From assembly GCF_019219065.1 (NCBI RefSeq), contig NZ_JAHUWK010000001.1:1-64000 (forward strand): a stretch of 64,000 nucleotides of DNA. The letters run 5' to 3'. The first letter of the stretch is position 1. Each line of letters opens with the position of its first letter. The position numbers were made by a program, and so were the translations under genes. Shown here piece after piece: positions 1 through 7,627 of this stretch. Origin of the DNA: Duganella sp. sic0402 (lineage in GTDB: Bacteria; Pseudomonadota; Gammaproteobacteria; Burkholderiales; Burkholderiaceae_D). Under the pieces are notes generated by a model that was not told the DNA's origin, did not search any database, and saw nothing but the letters and a program-made list of their open reading frames with translations.

Positions 1-63
1 CAGCACCAGGCATGCCGCATGCTGCTTGAACTCCGGGGAAAACGTACGTCTCTGCTTGCTCAT
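1..63 (-). CDS. IS3-family transposase OrfA, N-terminal fragment cut by window edge
   Basis: Twenty-one codons are visible, beginning MSKQRRTFSPEFK and running off the window. This start is typical of the small OrfA of IS3-family elements, which carries a helix-turn-helix for binding the IS ends and is fused to OrfB by programmed frameshifting in the active enzyme (family knowledge). The ATG at 63-61 follows a good Shine-Dalgarno sequence. Whether the element is complete or active cannot be judged from here. Confidence 0.75.
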   Translation of the reverse strand, partial: MSKQRRTFSPEFKQHAACLVL

Positions 64-102
64 CAAACACCTCTCCATGGCGAGCATTCTCGCCTAAATC
101 AG

Positions 103-127
103 TGTCCGGGTACATTAAACCACTACA
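103..127. repeat. Putative IS terminal inverted repeat
   Basis: Read on the minus strand from 127, the sequence begins TGTAGTGGTTTAATG and ends CCCGGACA, matching the TG-starting ends of IS3-family elements and lying about 40 bases before the transposase start. The partner repeat is outside the window, so the exact end is inferred. Confidence 0.6.
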
Positions 128-580
128 CTGGAATTAACATCGCCTATGTATCCTTTATCGGAGGGGTGGAGCACTGTTAACTTTGGCACTGCCGAAACCG
201 GCGGATTCGGCTTTACGACCATTACACCAGTAGAAGCGGGCCAAAACGGATTTGGCGCTTTCTTTTTTCAAGGTCGCTTTGGTTTCTTTTTCTTTGTTAA
301 TAAGGAAAAAGGGATATGCGAAACACTAACTGCAAAGGCAGGTTCCGCTGAAAGCTTCATGGAGGTACTTGAGTTGGAAGTTGGCTTTAAGGTCGAACAT
401 TGCGGCTCTTTAGGCTAATGTCTTTAGCTGGACAGTCAAAGACGACATGCCCGACAGGCGGCTTAGGGGCGGGTTCCACATCGCAGTGACAAACCATGAA
501 CTTCTTATAAAAGCAATGGTGCTATCCTGACCATCTTCAGCGACTTCCGGCCAGCAGCAGACGGATACGTACATATTTGC
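128..580. other. Intergenic stretch without a convincing gene
   Basis: An open frame of 90 codons on the plus strand (146-418) is Gly/Phe-rich and low in complexity. A minus-strand frame open from about 325 to 155 has a more protein-like composition rich in Lys and Glu but has no ATG. Neither has a Shine-Dalgarno site or a recognised family. The stretch is visibly AT-richer than the chromosome to the right. It is best read as flanking debris of the insertion sequence. Confidence 0.4.
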
Positions 581-811
581 ATGGTTATAGAAATGCGCAT
601 ACGCTTAAATAACGGATTTGATGCAGAAATTACTGGCGAAGGTACTCAGCTGGAACTTTTCTCACCCGATGGTAGCCATGTATTCACAGCCAAGCCTCCT
701 GATTTCAGCACCTTCGTTGACTTTGCAGAGCACGCAATCAAGGGGATGTGTCCTCTCATTTCCTTTGCGCCAGGGCACCAAAAAAATGGATGGATTGGTT
801 TTGTGAGATAG
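581..811 (+). CDS. Small hypothetical protein, 76 aa
   Basis: Not recognised. The product is acidic and soluble-looking, with no signal peptide or membrane segment. An alternative start is the second Met at 593, which gives a 72-residue protein beginning MRIRLNNGFDAEI. No strong ribosome binding site is visible for either start. It sits between an insertion-sequence end and a decayed immunity-like gene in AT-richer DNA, so it may belong to the same accessory cassette. It could also be a chance frame; a frame of similar length overlaps it on the same strand. Confidence 0.4.
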   Translation: MVIEMRIRLNNGFDAEITGEGTQLELFSPDGSHVFTAKPPDFSTFVDFAEHAIKGMCPLISFAPGHQKNGWIGFVR

Positions 812-943
812 ACTTTAAATCGCAATCTGCCAACTTGCTCAATCCATGGCGATAGAAGAATGTGCGGTGTGGCGCCGAATTTTGCAGTGCCTGACAGTAA
901 TCGGCCACAAGCCGCCGCTCGCAACTTTAGATGATTGACGATG

Positions 944-1375
944 ATGAAAGTGCAGGTCAATAGCATCACTGTTTTGATTATTTCACTTGAATAGCTGGGA
1001 GCGCTGTTAAACGAGTGTGACCTTGAACCAGAATTTGAGCAGTGGGTAACGGCGGAGCCATTTCCCTCAATGTACATGCTCCGAAATAGAGAACATGCTT
1101 GGCTGATGCATATGCGGAATAAAGACGATTCAGCCCACTCAATTAGTAGGTACTCTGGAGACAGTGTTTTTAGCTTTAGATTGGCGAATGGACAGATGAA
1201 TGAGTACCCGCTTTCCTGGTGCATCGAGGTCGAGCAATTCTACAAGGCTATCGCTTATTTTTATGTGAACCGGGAAGCTGCTCCCGGATGGATAATGGAA
1301 TTAGTGGCACACCGAATTCGGCCATTAACAGCAATTTGCGAAATCCGCTTCTCGCTTTACATCTATTATTCTTAG
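944..1375 (+). pseudogene. Imm1-like immunity gene interrupted by an in-frame stop
   Basis: Reading from ATG 944 gives 16 codons (MKVQVNSITVLIISLE), a TAG at 992-994, then the same frame stays open to 1375. The downstream part ends with NEYPLSWCIEVEQFYKAIAY followed by FYVNREAAPGW. This resembles the C-terminal pattern of Imm1-type immunity proteins: a polar strand, a proline, then a helix leading to a short loop and Trp. Such proteins neutralise polymorphic toxins delivered by contact-dependent or type VI systems (family knowledge). The part after TAG could still be expressed from ATG 1070 as a 101-residue protein lacking the N-terminal strand. No toxin gene is visible. Family assignment is by eye and moderate; the in-frame stop is certain. 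Confidence 0.55.
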
Positions 1376-1423
1376 TCGATGCTTCAGGTGAAATTTTGTT
1401 GGTCAACGTTTAATAATAAATAG

Positions 1424-2413
1424 ATGAAATCACCGGTGCAGTCGACAGTAGCATCTTTACTCGGAATGAGAAAATACGCCCACGTTACAATAGCAATTAT
1501 CCTAATTATTTTTGGGACAGTACTTATAGCTCAAGATTCAGCAACTGGCTTTTGGCCGTGTGGCGCTGCCTTAGTAGTTGCTCTTCACAGGAAAGTTACA
1601 GGACAACCCAAGGCGACAAACGGTTGGTGGCGGCAGTTCGGTTTTGCATTGTTGATGTTAATCTGCACTGCCGGGATTTGGTATGCTGTTGCAACGTCAC
1701 CTAGTCAGTGCGGGTTTCAGCACCTACAGCTTCGTTTTTTCAGCTGCGCACTAACCTTTAGCGTAGGCTTTACAAGCGTCCTGACTATTTGGGTGGTCGG
1801 CATATGCATACTATGTAATTTTCCAAATTCAGAAGACACGAAGGATTTGTATCATTCGACACCATCTTGGGCCGCAATCAAGGAAAGCGGTTGCATATTC
1901 CCGACGGCTGATGGGCGAATCTATTTTCTCGACAGGGATGAGAAGCTTGGAAAAAAGGCAGCCGACGGCAAGGATATCAAACTGATTTTTAGCGCAGCTA
2001 AGGAAAAGGGTATAGCGAAAAAAGCAGGATTCGGCCCGTTTATGTATTTACGCTTTAAAACTGGTCGAGGAGAGTGGCTTGCTGATCCTTATCACTACTT
2101 AACTATTGATCGTTTTTTTGAATGCGTAAATTCAAGCAGCGTCATTATTGATGACTACACGTTGAAGAAGGCAACGGGAAGAGCGAGGTGGCTGTTGCAA
2201 ATTCGACGATGGTCCGCTCTAATTTTCATTTCCCCGATATTCGTTTCATCATTAATAGGCGCCTTGATTTTTGAAAAAAATTTCGCTGGACGCTTGAATT
2301 GGTACAATTTATGGATGTTGTGGATTATTGTCATTGTTGTGTTTTTTGTTGTGGTTGCGTATTTTCTTCAAAACCTTTACAACAAAATTGTATTTAATTC
2401 ATTAAAAATATAA
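1424..2413 (+). CDS. Unknown multi-pass membrane protein, 329 aa
   Basis: Not recognised. Hydrophobic segments lie near residues 19-37, 44-58, 70-90, 103-130, 262-285 and 293-318. They flank a soluble, Lys-rich middle part of about 125 residues (roughly 133-258) that contains a short stretch reading GRIYFLDRDEKLGKK. The layout is a membrane-anchored cytoplasmic or periplasmic domain held at both ends. The codon use is much AT-richer than the genes from 2786 onward, and no clear Shine-Dalgarno precedes the ATG. It follows the broken immunity-like gene and could belong to the same horizontally acquired cassette. The length and uninterrupted frame make it a real gene. Confidence 0.7.
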   Translation: MKSPVQSTVASLLGMRKYAHVTIAIILIIFGTVLIAQDSATGFWPCGAALVVALHRKVTGQPKATNGWWRQFGFALLMLICTAGIWYAVATSPSQCGFQHLQLRFFSCALTFSVGFTSVLTIWVVGICILCNFPNSEDTKDLYHSTPSWAAIKESGCIFPTADGRIYFLDRDEKLGKKAADGKDIKLIFSAAKEKGIAKKAGFGPFMYLRFKTGRGEWLADPYHYLTIDRFFECVNSSSVIIDDYTLKKATGRARWLLQIRRWSALIFISPIFVSSLIGALIFEKNFAGRLNWYNLWMLWIIVIVVFFVVVAYFLQNLYNKIVFNSLKI

Positions 2414-2785
2414 ATGGCGCACTCAAGGGGTGGGCTAAGCCACAACCACTAGGCTTGTGATTTCATTAAATAGTTACGATGCAATTGGCTAAGAATGAAG
2501 GTCCGTAACGGGGCGGTAGCGGCCTTTCAGAACTCGGACTCATCTGACAGTTCGTCAGATCAAGGCTGTTCAACGGCCGGCGAGGGCGTTTGCTTAGTCT
2601 TGCGCGGTCAATGCCTGAGTGGCGAAGTCGCGGTACTTTGAAATTGCGCCGCGGTACCTGACGCGCCTCCGCCAACAGCTGCCTTCGTCTCATTCACCCT
2701 TACCAGACCGTCTGGGATGTCGCCTCACGAGGACAAACTATGAATTGCCGTGCCGCAGATGGCCTGGAAATTGGATTGCACGTTT
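2414..2785. other. Gene-free junction between accessory patch and core genes
   Basis: These 372 bases pass from AT-rich to GC-rich sequence. They contain a 7-bp inverted repeat (ATCTGAC at 2542-2548, GTCAGAT at 2554-2560) without a T-run, and two copies of CGCGGTAC in the second half. Short frames on both strands have no ribosome binding sites or recognisable products. No gene is called. Confidence 0.4.
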
Positions 2786-3592
2786 CTAGCCAAGGCCGAA
2801 TTGCTTCCTCAAGCTCGCATCGACCGGTGCAGCAGGCAAGAACCGGCGCAAGCGACGCAACAGCGATGCTTGACCGGGAGGCGTTTTTCGCATTTGCCAC
2901 TTGCCCAGCGCCGCTTCAACAATGGTTGCCGCCACACTGTCGGGAGAGGGGGCATTGTTGATATCACGCGCCACCGCTGCTGCCACTGCCTTGCGTTCAC
3001 GGTCATAGGCAGCAAGCGTGGCTTTCGCCACCGGCGAATTGGCCTCCAGGCTGGTCTTGGCGTAAGCCGGCGCCACCAGCGTGACATGGACACCGAATTG
3101 ACGCAATTCGTGGTCCAGCGATTCTGAAAGCCCCTCGATCGCGTGTTTCGATGCTGAATACAGCCCCATATAAGGAGCAGGAAGAAAACCGAGCACCGAG
3201 CTGACATTGACAATGCGACCGGAGCGCTGTTCCCGCATATGTGGCAACACCGCCTGGATGGTGCGCATCACGCCAAACACATTGGTTTCGAACAGCAATT
3301 GCGCTTCGGCGATGCTCGTCTCTTCCACCGCGCCGGTCAGGTTCACGCCGGCGTTGTTGACCAGCACGTCGATGCGGCCGGCACGACGGTGAACCTCGGC
3401 GACAGCGCGTTGCACCGAATCGCTGTCGCGCACATCCATCTCGATCAGCGTGACGCCAGGCAGCGGCGCTGCGGCAGCCACACGGCGGACGGTCCCAAAC
3501 ACCACGCATCCGCTGCGTGCGAATTGCTCGGCAGTGGTGCGGCCGATGCCCGATGAGACGCCGGTCACCAATACAATTTTTGCGCTAGTCAT
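2786..3592 (-). CDS. SDR-family oxidoreductase (classical type)
   Basis: A 268-residue short-chain dehydrogenase/reductase, expected to use NAD(P)H on a carbonyl or alcohol; the substrate is unknown. The Rossmann motif TGVSSGIG is at residues 10-17, NNAG at 79-82, and the catalytic set is Ser132, Tyr145 and Lys149 (YSASK). The Arg-rich C-terminal tail is longer than the minimal fold. GGGAG upstream supports the ATG at 3592. It is the last gene of a leftward run of five redox genes preceded by a TetR gene. The 32-base gap after the quinone oxidoreductase gene suggests cotranscription. Confidence 0.9.
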   Translation of the reverse strand: MTSAKIVLVTGVSSGIGRTTAEQFARSGCVVFGTVRRVAAAAPLPGVTLIEMDVRDSDSVQRAVAEVHRRAGRIDVLVNNAGVNLTGAVEETSIAEAQLLFETNVFGVMRTIQAVLPHMREQRSGRIVNVSSVLGFLPAPYMGLYSASKHAIEGLSESLDHELRQFGVHVTLVAPAYAKTSLEANSPVAKATLAAYDRERKAVAAAVARDINNAPSPDSVAATIVEAALGKWQMRKTPPGQASLLRRLRRFLPAAPVDASLRKQFGLG

Positions 3593-3624
3593 AGCACTCC
3601 CTTTCGTGGTTAATTTTTTCGTGC

Positions 3625-4626
3625 TTAACGCATCTGCACGACGACTTTGCCCTTGGCACGGCCTTGTTCCAGGTACGCCAGTGCCTCTTTTGCCTGCTCA
3701 AACGCAAATACCTGATCGATCACCGGCCGAATACGTTCAGCTTCGATCAATGTGGCGATCTCGGCGAGCCGAGCACCATCCGGGCGCATGAACAGGAACG
3801 AGTAGGCGGTGTCATGTTGCCTGGCGCGGCGGATGATTTTGGCGCTCAGTAAACCGAAGATGGTCTTCATGATGAAGTTCATGCCGCGCTTGCGGGCAAA
3901 AGCGGCGTCCGGTGGGCCGATCAGCGAGACGATCTTGCTGCCCGGCTTTAAGATTGCCAGCGATTTTTCGAGCGCATCGCCACGCAATGTTCCGAGGATC
4001 GCATCGTAGTCGTGGAATACGCGCTCCGGGTCCTGCTGTGTATAGTCCACCACCTCATCCGCGCCGAGGGAACGTACCAGGGCCACATTGCCGCTGCTGG
4101 TGCTGGTTCCGACGGTTGCGCCGAAATGTTTCGCCAACTGGATAGCGAAGCTGCCGATACCGCCGGAACCGGCCGGGATAAACACTTTCTGGCCGCGTTG
4201 CAGTTCCAGCCGCTCTTGCAATGCCTGCCACGAAGTCAGTCCGACCATCGGAATCGAGGCCGCCTGAACGAAGTCCAGATTGGCCGGCTTATGTGCGGCG
4301 GCGAATTCCGGCACCACCGCGAATTCCGCCAGGCTGCCGCCAGCCAGGTCAAAGATGCTGGCGAAGACCGCGTCGCCCGCTTTGAAGCGCGTCACGCTGC
4401 TGCCTGTTTCAAGCACGACACCGGCCAGGTCGCTCCCCACAATATGCGGCAATTGGAGTGGCATGATGGGCTTGAACATGCCCTTGGGGATCATGTAGTC
4501 GATCGGATTAAGGCCGGCAGCGTATACCTCCACCAGGATCTCGTCCGGCTTGAGCGTCGGACGTGGCAGCTCGGCAAACTCAACCTGGTCAAGGCCACCG
4601 TAACGCTTGAGTATCAGTGCTTTCAT
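3625..4626 (-). CDS. NADP-dependent quinone oxidoreductase-like MDR protein
   Basis: A 333-residue medium-chain dehydrogenase/reductase of the zinc-free quinone oxidoreductase type. The N-terminal GroES-like half starts MKALILKRYGG. The nucleotide-binding half has AGSGGIGSFAIQLAKHFGA, the usual NADPH-binding turn, and the protein ends GRAKGKVVVQMR as is typical of this family. No Cys/His zinc ligands of alcohol dehydrogenases are apparent. The frame opens earlier, but ATG 4626 with AAGGAA in front fits the family start and begins one base after the previous gene ends, implying coupling. Members reduce quinones or unsaturated carbonyls, matching the OYE in the same operon. Confidence 0.9.
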   Translation of the reverse strand: MKALILKRYGGLDQVEFAELPRPTLKPDEILVEVYAAGLNPIDYMIPKGMFKPIMPLQLPHIVGSDLAGVVLETGSSVTRFKAGDAVFASIFDLAGGSLAEFAVVPEFAAAHKPANLDFVQAASIPMVGLTSWQALQERLELQRGQKVFIPAGSGGIGSFAIQLAKHFGATVGTSTSSGNVALVRSLGADEVVDYTQQDPERVFHDYDAILGTLRGDALEKSLAILKPGSKIVSLIGPPDAAFARKRGMNFIMKTIFGLLSAKIIRRARQHDTAYSFLFMRPDGARLAEIATLIEAERIRPVIDQVFAFEQAKEALAYLEQGRAKGKVVVQMR

Positions 4627-4627
4627 T

Positions 4628-5017
4628 TTATTTCCTTCGTATATGCAATGTGTGCTCGGCCTGCAATAGCGCCAGGCCCAGCGCGACTTCAATGATCACG
4701 GCCGGCAGAATGCCGGTCGTCACATGATGGGCCACCAGCTCGAAAATGCCCAATGCCGCGAGTGAGAAACACGCCAGCGCCAGGCCCCGGCTCATGGCGG
4801 TGCGCGCCGGCGATGCCACCGCGTTCCTGGCTAACCAGAACATCGCCGCGACGCCGGCATACAACGCCGCCGCACGGCGGCCGAGCACCTCCGCCGTGGG
4901 CGCTGACACCAGGCCCCAGGCTTCCAGCAATCTTTGCGGTGCAAACATCCACGTCAGCGCCAGCGCCAGGAAAAGTACGGCTGTCAGTATCGCCACGCGG
5001 CGGAAGCTGATCTTCAT
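4628..5017 (-). CDS. Small four-helix membrane protein
   Basis: A 129-residue protein with four hydrophobic segments (about residues 8-27, 50-66, 76-97 and 100-120) and a basic tail. It resembles the small uncharacterised membrane proteins often found next to flavin reductases and SDRs (the DUF4345 group is one possibility), but I do not recognise it firmly. It lies four bases after the OYE gene and one base before the quinone oxidoreductase gene, so it is almost certainly translated as part of that operon. Function unknown. Confidence 0.75.
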   Translation of the reverse strand: MKISFRRVAILTAVLFLALALTWMFAPQRLLEAWGLVSAPTAEVLGRRAAALYAGVAAMFWLARNAVASPARTAMSRGLALACFSLAALGIFELVAHHVTTGILPAVIIEVALGLALLQAEHTLHIRRK

Positions 5018-5021
5018 GGCG

Positions 5022-6098
5022 TCAGGCGGCCAGTGCCGGGTAATCGGTGTAGCCTTGCGCGCCGCCAGCGTACAGCGTGGCCGGGTCCATCGGATTCAAC
5101 GGCGCGTCGCGACGCATGCGCTCGACCAGATCCGGATTCGCGAGGAACGGCCGGCCCATGGCGATCAGGTCGGCACGACCGTCGCGCAAGGCCTGCTCGG
5201 CGCTGGCTTTGTCGAATCCGCCAGTAAGGATGAACGGCCCCTCGAAGGCGGCGCGCAGCGCGGACTTGGTCGCCTCTGGCACCGGTGGCGTGCCGCTAGC
5301 CGAATGATCCAGCACATGCAGGTACAGCAAACCCAGGGACGACAATTGCTGAACCAGTGCCAGGTACTGCTGATCGACCTCGTCAAATGCAGCCGTGGCA
5401 TTGACCACGCCGTAGGGCGACAAGCGTACACCGACCCGTTCGGCGCCTATTTCCTGCGCGCTTGCCTGAGCGATTTCCAGCAGCAAGCGGTTACGTCCCG
5501 CGATATCGCCGCCATAGCCATCGGTGCGGCGGTTGACGTGCGGATTAAGGAATTGCTCGATCAGATAGCCGTTCGCCCCATGCAGCTCGATCCCGTCGAA
5601 GCCGGCAGCCATCGCCAGCCGGGCGGTCTGCACATGCTCCTCGATAAGCTTGGCGATGTCGGCGGCGGTCATCGCACGCGGGGGCGTATGAGGCTGACTG
5701 CCCTGGGTATCGGTACGCATCTCTCCGGGGCAGGACTCGGCTGACGGTCCCCAAACTTCGGCGCCGGCTGGCATATTGGCAAGATGGCTGACCCGGCCGG
5801 TATGCATGATTTGCAGGACGATCTTGCCGCCTTGTCGATGGACTGCATCGGTTACCAGTTTCCAGCCGTCCCGCTGGGCCGCATTGAACAGGCCAGGCAT
5901 GCGGGCATAGCCCAGCCCATTGGGCGACGGCGACGTGCCTTCCGTGATGATCAAGCCGGCCGAGGCCCGCTGGGCGTAGTAGCTGGCCATCATACTGTTA
6001 GGCGTGTTGTGTTCCAGGGCACGTTGGCGCGTCAGCGGCGCCATCACGGCGCGGTTGGCGAGCTGGACGCCACGCAAATCAAAGGGTGAAAATAACAT
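5022..6098 (-). CDS. Old Yellow Enzyme family flavin reductase (NemA-like)
   Basis: A 358-residue FMN-dependent ene-reductase of the classical OYE group, related to N-ethylmaleimide reductase. It begins LFSPFDLRGVQLANRAVMAP and ends GGAQGYTDYPALAA, the usual hallmarks. The active-site motif HGANGYL gives His173, Asn176 and Tyr178, the residues that bind the substrate carbonyl and donate a proton. Such enzymes reduce electrophilic alkenes, nitro compounds or quinones with NAD(P)H. It is the second gene of the TetR-associated operon, 29 bases after the first SDR. It differs from the YqjM-like OYE at 8431 and resembles the one at 45552. Confidence 0.92.
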   Translation of the reverse strand: MLFSPFDLRGVQLANRAVMAPLTRQRALEHNTPNSMMASYYAQRASAGLIITEGTSPSPNGLGYARMPGLFNAAQRDGWKLVTDAVHRQGGKIVLQIMHTGRVSHLANMPAGAEVWGPSAESCPGEMRTDTQGSQPHTPPRAMTAADIAKLIEEHVQTARLAMAAGFDGIELHGANGYLIEQFLNPHVNRRTDGYGGDIAGRNRLLLEIAQASAQEIGAERVGVRLSPYGVVNATAAFDEVDQQYLALVQQLSSLGLLYLHVLDHSASGTPPVPEATKSALRAAFEGPFILTGGFDKASAEQALRDGRADLIAMGRPFLANPDLVERMRRDAPLNPMDPATLYAGGAQGYTDYPALAA

Positions 6099-6127
6099 GG
6101 TTTTCTTTCAGTGTCGGTGACGGGGGT

Positions 6128-6925
6128 TCAGGCTGGCAGCAAGCGAGGTGCGACCTTGCCGGTATTGGTGCTGGAAAAGAGCGCTGCCCGCGCTTCTTCA
6201 AAGCGCTCGATCAGCGCTGCGTCAGCCACCGACGGTAAAGTGATGCTTTCGCCTTGGTCCAGCGCGGCCAGTGCCGCATCGACCATGGCGTCGGTCGGCA
6301 TTACGGTGTCCGGGTTAAGGGCTGCCAATGGCACGCCGGACTGATCCCAGATCTCGGTTGCTGTCGCCGCCGGGAGTACCGCTTGCACCCGCACCGCCGT
6401 TTCAGCCAACTCTTGCTGCAAGCCACGGCTGAAACTCAGTACGAAGGCCTTGGTGCCGCTATATACCGCACTGATCGGCAGGGTATGCAGCGCCAGTGCA
6501 GAGGAGACGTTAATGATCAGCCCTTCGTTACGTTCCTTCATCCCCGGCAGTACCGCGTGGGTCAAGCGCGTCAATGCGCTGATGTTCAGCGCAATCTGCG
6601 CTGTGGTGTCTTGCAGTGCAGCGCCGACCAGCGGCGCCAGTCGCGCAATACCGGCATTGTTGATCAGCACGCTTACACTCGGGTCGCTGGATAGCACTTG
6701 CGCTACCTTGGCCTGGCCCTCATCAGTCGCCAGGTCGGCGACCAATGGCGTCGCCTGGACTGGGTATCTGGCGCTAAGCGCAGAGGCGAGGGCCTGGAGG
6801 CGTTCGCCTCTGCGGGCAACCAGCAGCAAGTCATAGCCGCGTTGGGCGAAGCGCTCGGCGTAGACAGCGCCGATGCCCGACGAGGCGCCGGTGATCGCTG
6901 CGGTTTTGCGGGCAGCTTGGGACAT
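6128..6925 (-). CDS. SDR-family oxidoreductase, first gene of the redox operon
   Basis: A 265-residue SDR with TGASSGIG (residues 12-19), NNAG (89-92) and the catalytic Ser142, Tyr155 and Lys159 (YSGTK). The overall pattern matches the DltE/YdfG-like group of NADP-dependent dehydrogenases; the substrate is unknown. It is the first gene after the palindrome at 6973-6986, which sits about 50 bases before its start and is the likely operator. The four genes downstream follow with short gaps. Confidence 0.9.
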   Translation of the reverse strand: MSQAARKTAAITGASSGIGAVYAERFAQRGYDLLLVARRGERLQALASALSARYPVQATPLVADLATDEGQAKVAQVLSSDPSVSVLINNAGIARLAPLVGAALQDTTAQIALNISALTRLTHAVLPGMKERNEGLIINVSSALALHTLPISAVYSGTKAFVLSFSRGLQQELAETAVRVQAVLPAATATEIWDQSGVPLAALNPDTVMPTDAMVDAALAALDQGESITLPSVADAALIERFEEARAALFSSTNTGKVAPRLLPA

Positions 6926-6972
6926 GGTTGATCCTTTCAGTAGTAAAAATGGCGCAAAGGCCTGATAAGAAT

Positions 6973-6986
6973 ATGATGATCATCAT
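6973..6986. promoter_or_regulatory. Putative TetR operator upstream of the redox operon
   Basis: ATGATGATCATCAT is a perfect palindrome, and the symmetry extends to 20 bases (6970-6989). It lies in the 90-base gap between the TetR gene and the first SDR gene. The same half-sites with a two-base spacer recur at 7611-7624 over the tetR start. Operator function is inferred. Confidence 0.7.
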
Positions 6987-7015
6987 ATTTTGCTTTAAAA
7001 AAAACCGCCGGAGAG

Positions 7016-7624
7016 TTATCCGGCCGCAGGCGTGAACTGTTTCATGGTGGCGGCGCGCAAGGCCTCCGATAACGCTGGATCATCCACTGCGCGCGCAATC
7101 ATGGTGGTACCTATGAGGGCGCACAGCAAGGCCATTGCCTGCTCATGCGCTTGCGGCTGCCCCCAGCCCGGCAACTGGCGCGCAATCAAATCGACCATTT
7201 CCTTAATATGCGAGGTGACCGCATGCCGCACCTCCGGCGTTTGACGTGGCATTTCCGACCCGAGTGCCGTCACTGGACACCCAGTCTCAATCGCACTCAG
7301 ATGTTCCGGCGACAGATAGGCCTGCATGATTGCCTGCAACGCCAGTCCTGGCGGCGCTGCCGCTACCACCCGCGACGCCAGCGCGGCCGACTCGGCAAAC
7401 GCGCGACTGCCAGCCTCGGCAAGCAAGGCATCGCGCGATGCGAAGTGCGCGTAAAAGCCGCCATGCGTCAAGCCGGCTTCCTTCATGATATCGGCCACGC
7501 CAGTCCCGTCGTAACCACTGCGACGGATAGCGCGGGCGGCAACCTCAAGGATACGGTCGTGCGAGATTTCTTTGCGACTTTTAGCGGCGGATGGTGTGGT
7601 GTTCTTTTGCATGATGCTCATCAT
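7016..7624 (-). CDS. TetR-family repressor of the adjacent redox operon
   Basis: A 202-residue TetR regulator. The N-terminal helix-turn-helix reads GVADIMKEAGLTHGGFYAHF (about residues 42-61), a close fit to the family. Cys116 lies in GCPVTALGSE, a position that could sense electrophiles as NemR does, but this is only an analogy. The start is ambiguous: ATG codons at 7624, 7621 and 7612 are all in frame, no Shine-Dalgarno is clear, and a palindrome covers them. It is followed by a five-gene operon of SDRs, an OYE and a quinone oxidoreductase. Operator copies at both genes suggest autorepression and control of the operon. Confidence 0.9.
   Translation of the reverse strand: MMSIMQKNTTPSAAKSRKEISHDRILEVAARAIRRSGYDGTGVADIMKEAGLTHGGFYAHFASRDALLAEAGSRAFAESAALASRVVAAAPPGLALQAIMQAYLSPEHLSAIETGCPVTALGSEMPRQTPEVRHAVTSHIKEMVDLIARQLPGWGQPQAHEQAMALLCALIGTTMIARAVDDPALSEALRAATMKQFTPAAG
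7611..7624. promoter_or_regulatory. Putative TetR operator overlapping the tetR start codons
   Basis: ATGATGCTCATCAT repeats the half-sites ATGATG and CATCAT seen at 6973-6986 with the same two-base spacer. Read on the minus strand, 15 of 18 bases around it match the first copy. It spans the in-frame ATG codons of tetR, so part of the similarity could come from coding constraint, but the extended ATATGATGA match goes beyond the start codon. Confidence 0.6.
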
Positions 7625-7627
7625 ATC

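Larger units (their letters stand above)
1..127 (-). mobile_element. Partial IS3-family insertion sequence (upstream end only)
   Basis: The first 127 bases hold the promoter-proximal end of an insertion sequence read on the minus strand: a terminal repeat at 103-127, a ribosome binding site (GGAGAGG on the minus strand, 71-77) and the first codons of an IS3-type OrfA transposase. The rest of the element lies before the window. The outer boundary at 127 is inferred from the TGT...ACA repeat; no target duplication can be checked because the other end is missing. Confidence 0.75.

Noticed and set aside
146..418. Open frame of 90 codons on the plus strand
   Set aside because: Low-complexity Gly/Phe composition, no ribosome binding site, and an equally open competing frame on the other strand.
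646..1224. Open frame of 192 codons on the minus strand
   Set aside because: It runs antisense to the small ORF at 581 and the immunity-like pseudogene; its composition is not protein-like and there is no Shine-Dalgarno site.
2542..2560. 7-bp inverted repeat as terminator
   Set aside because: No T-run follows and no gene ends close enough; kept only as a note on the gene-free stretch.
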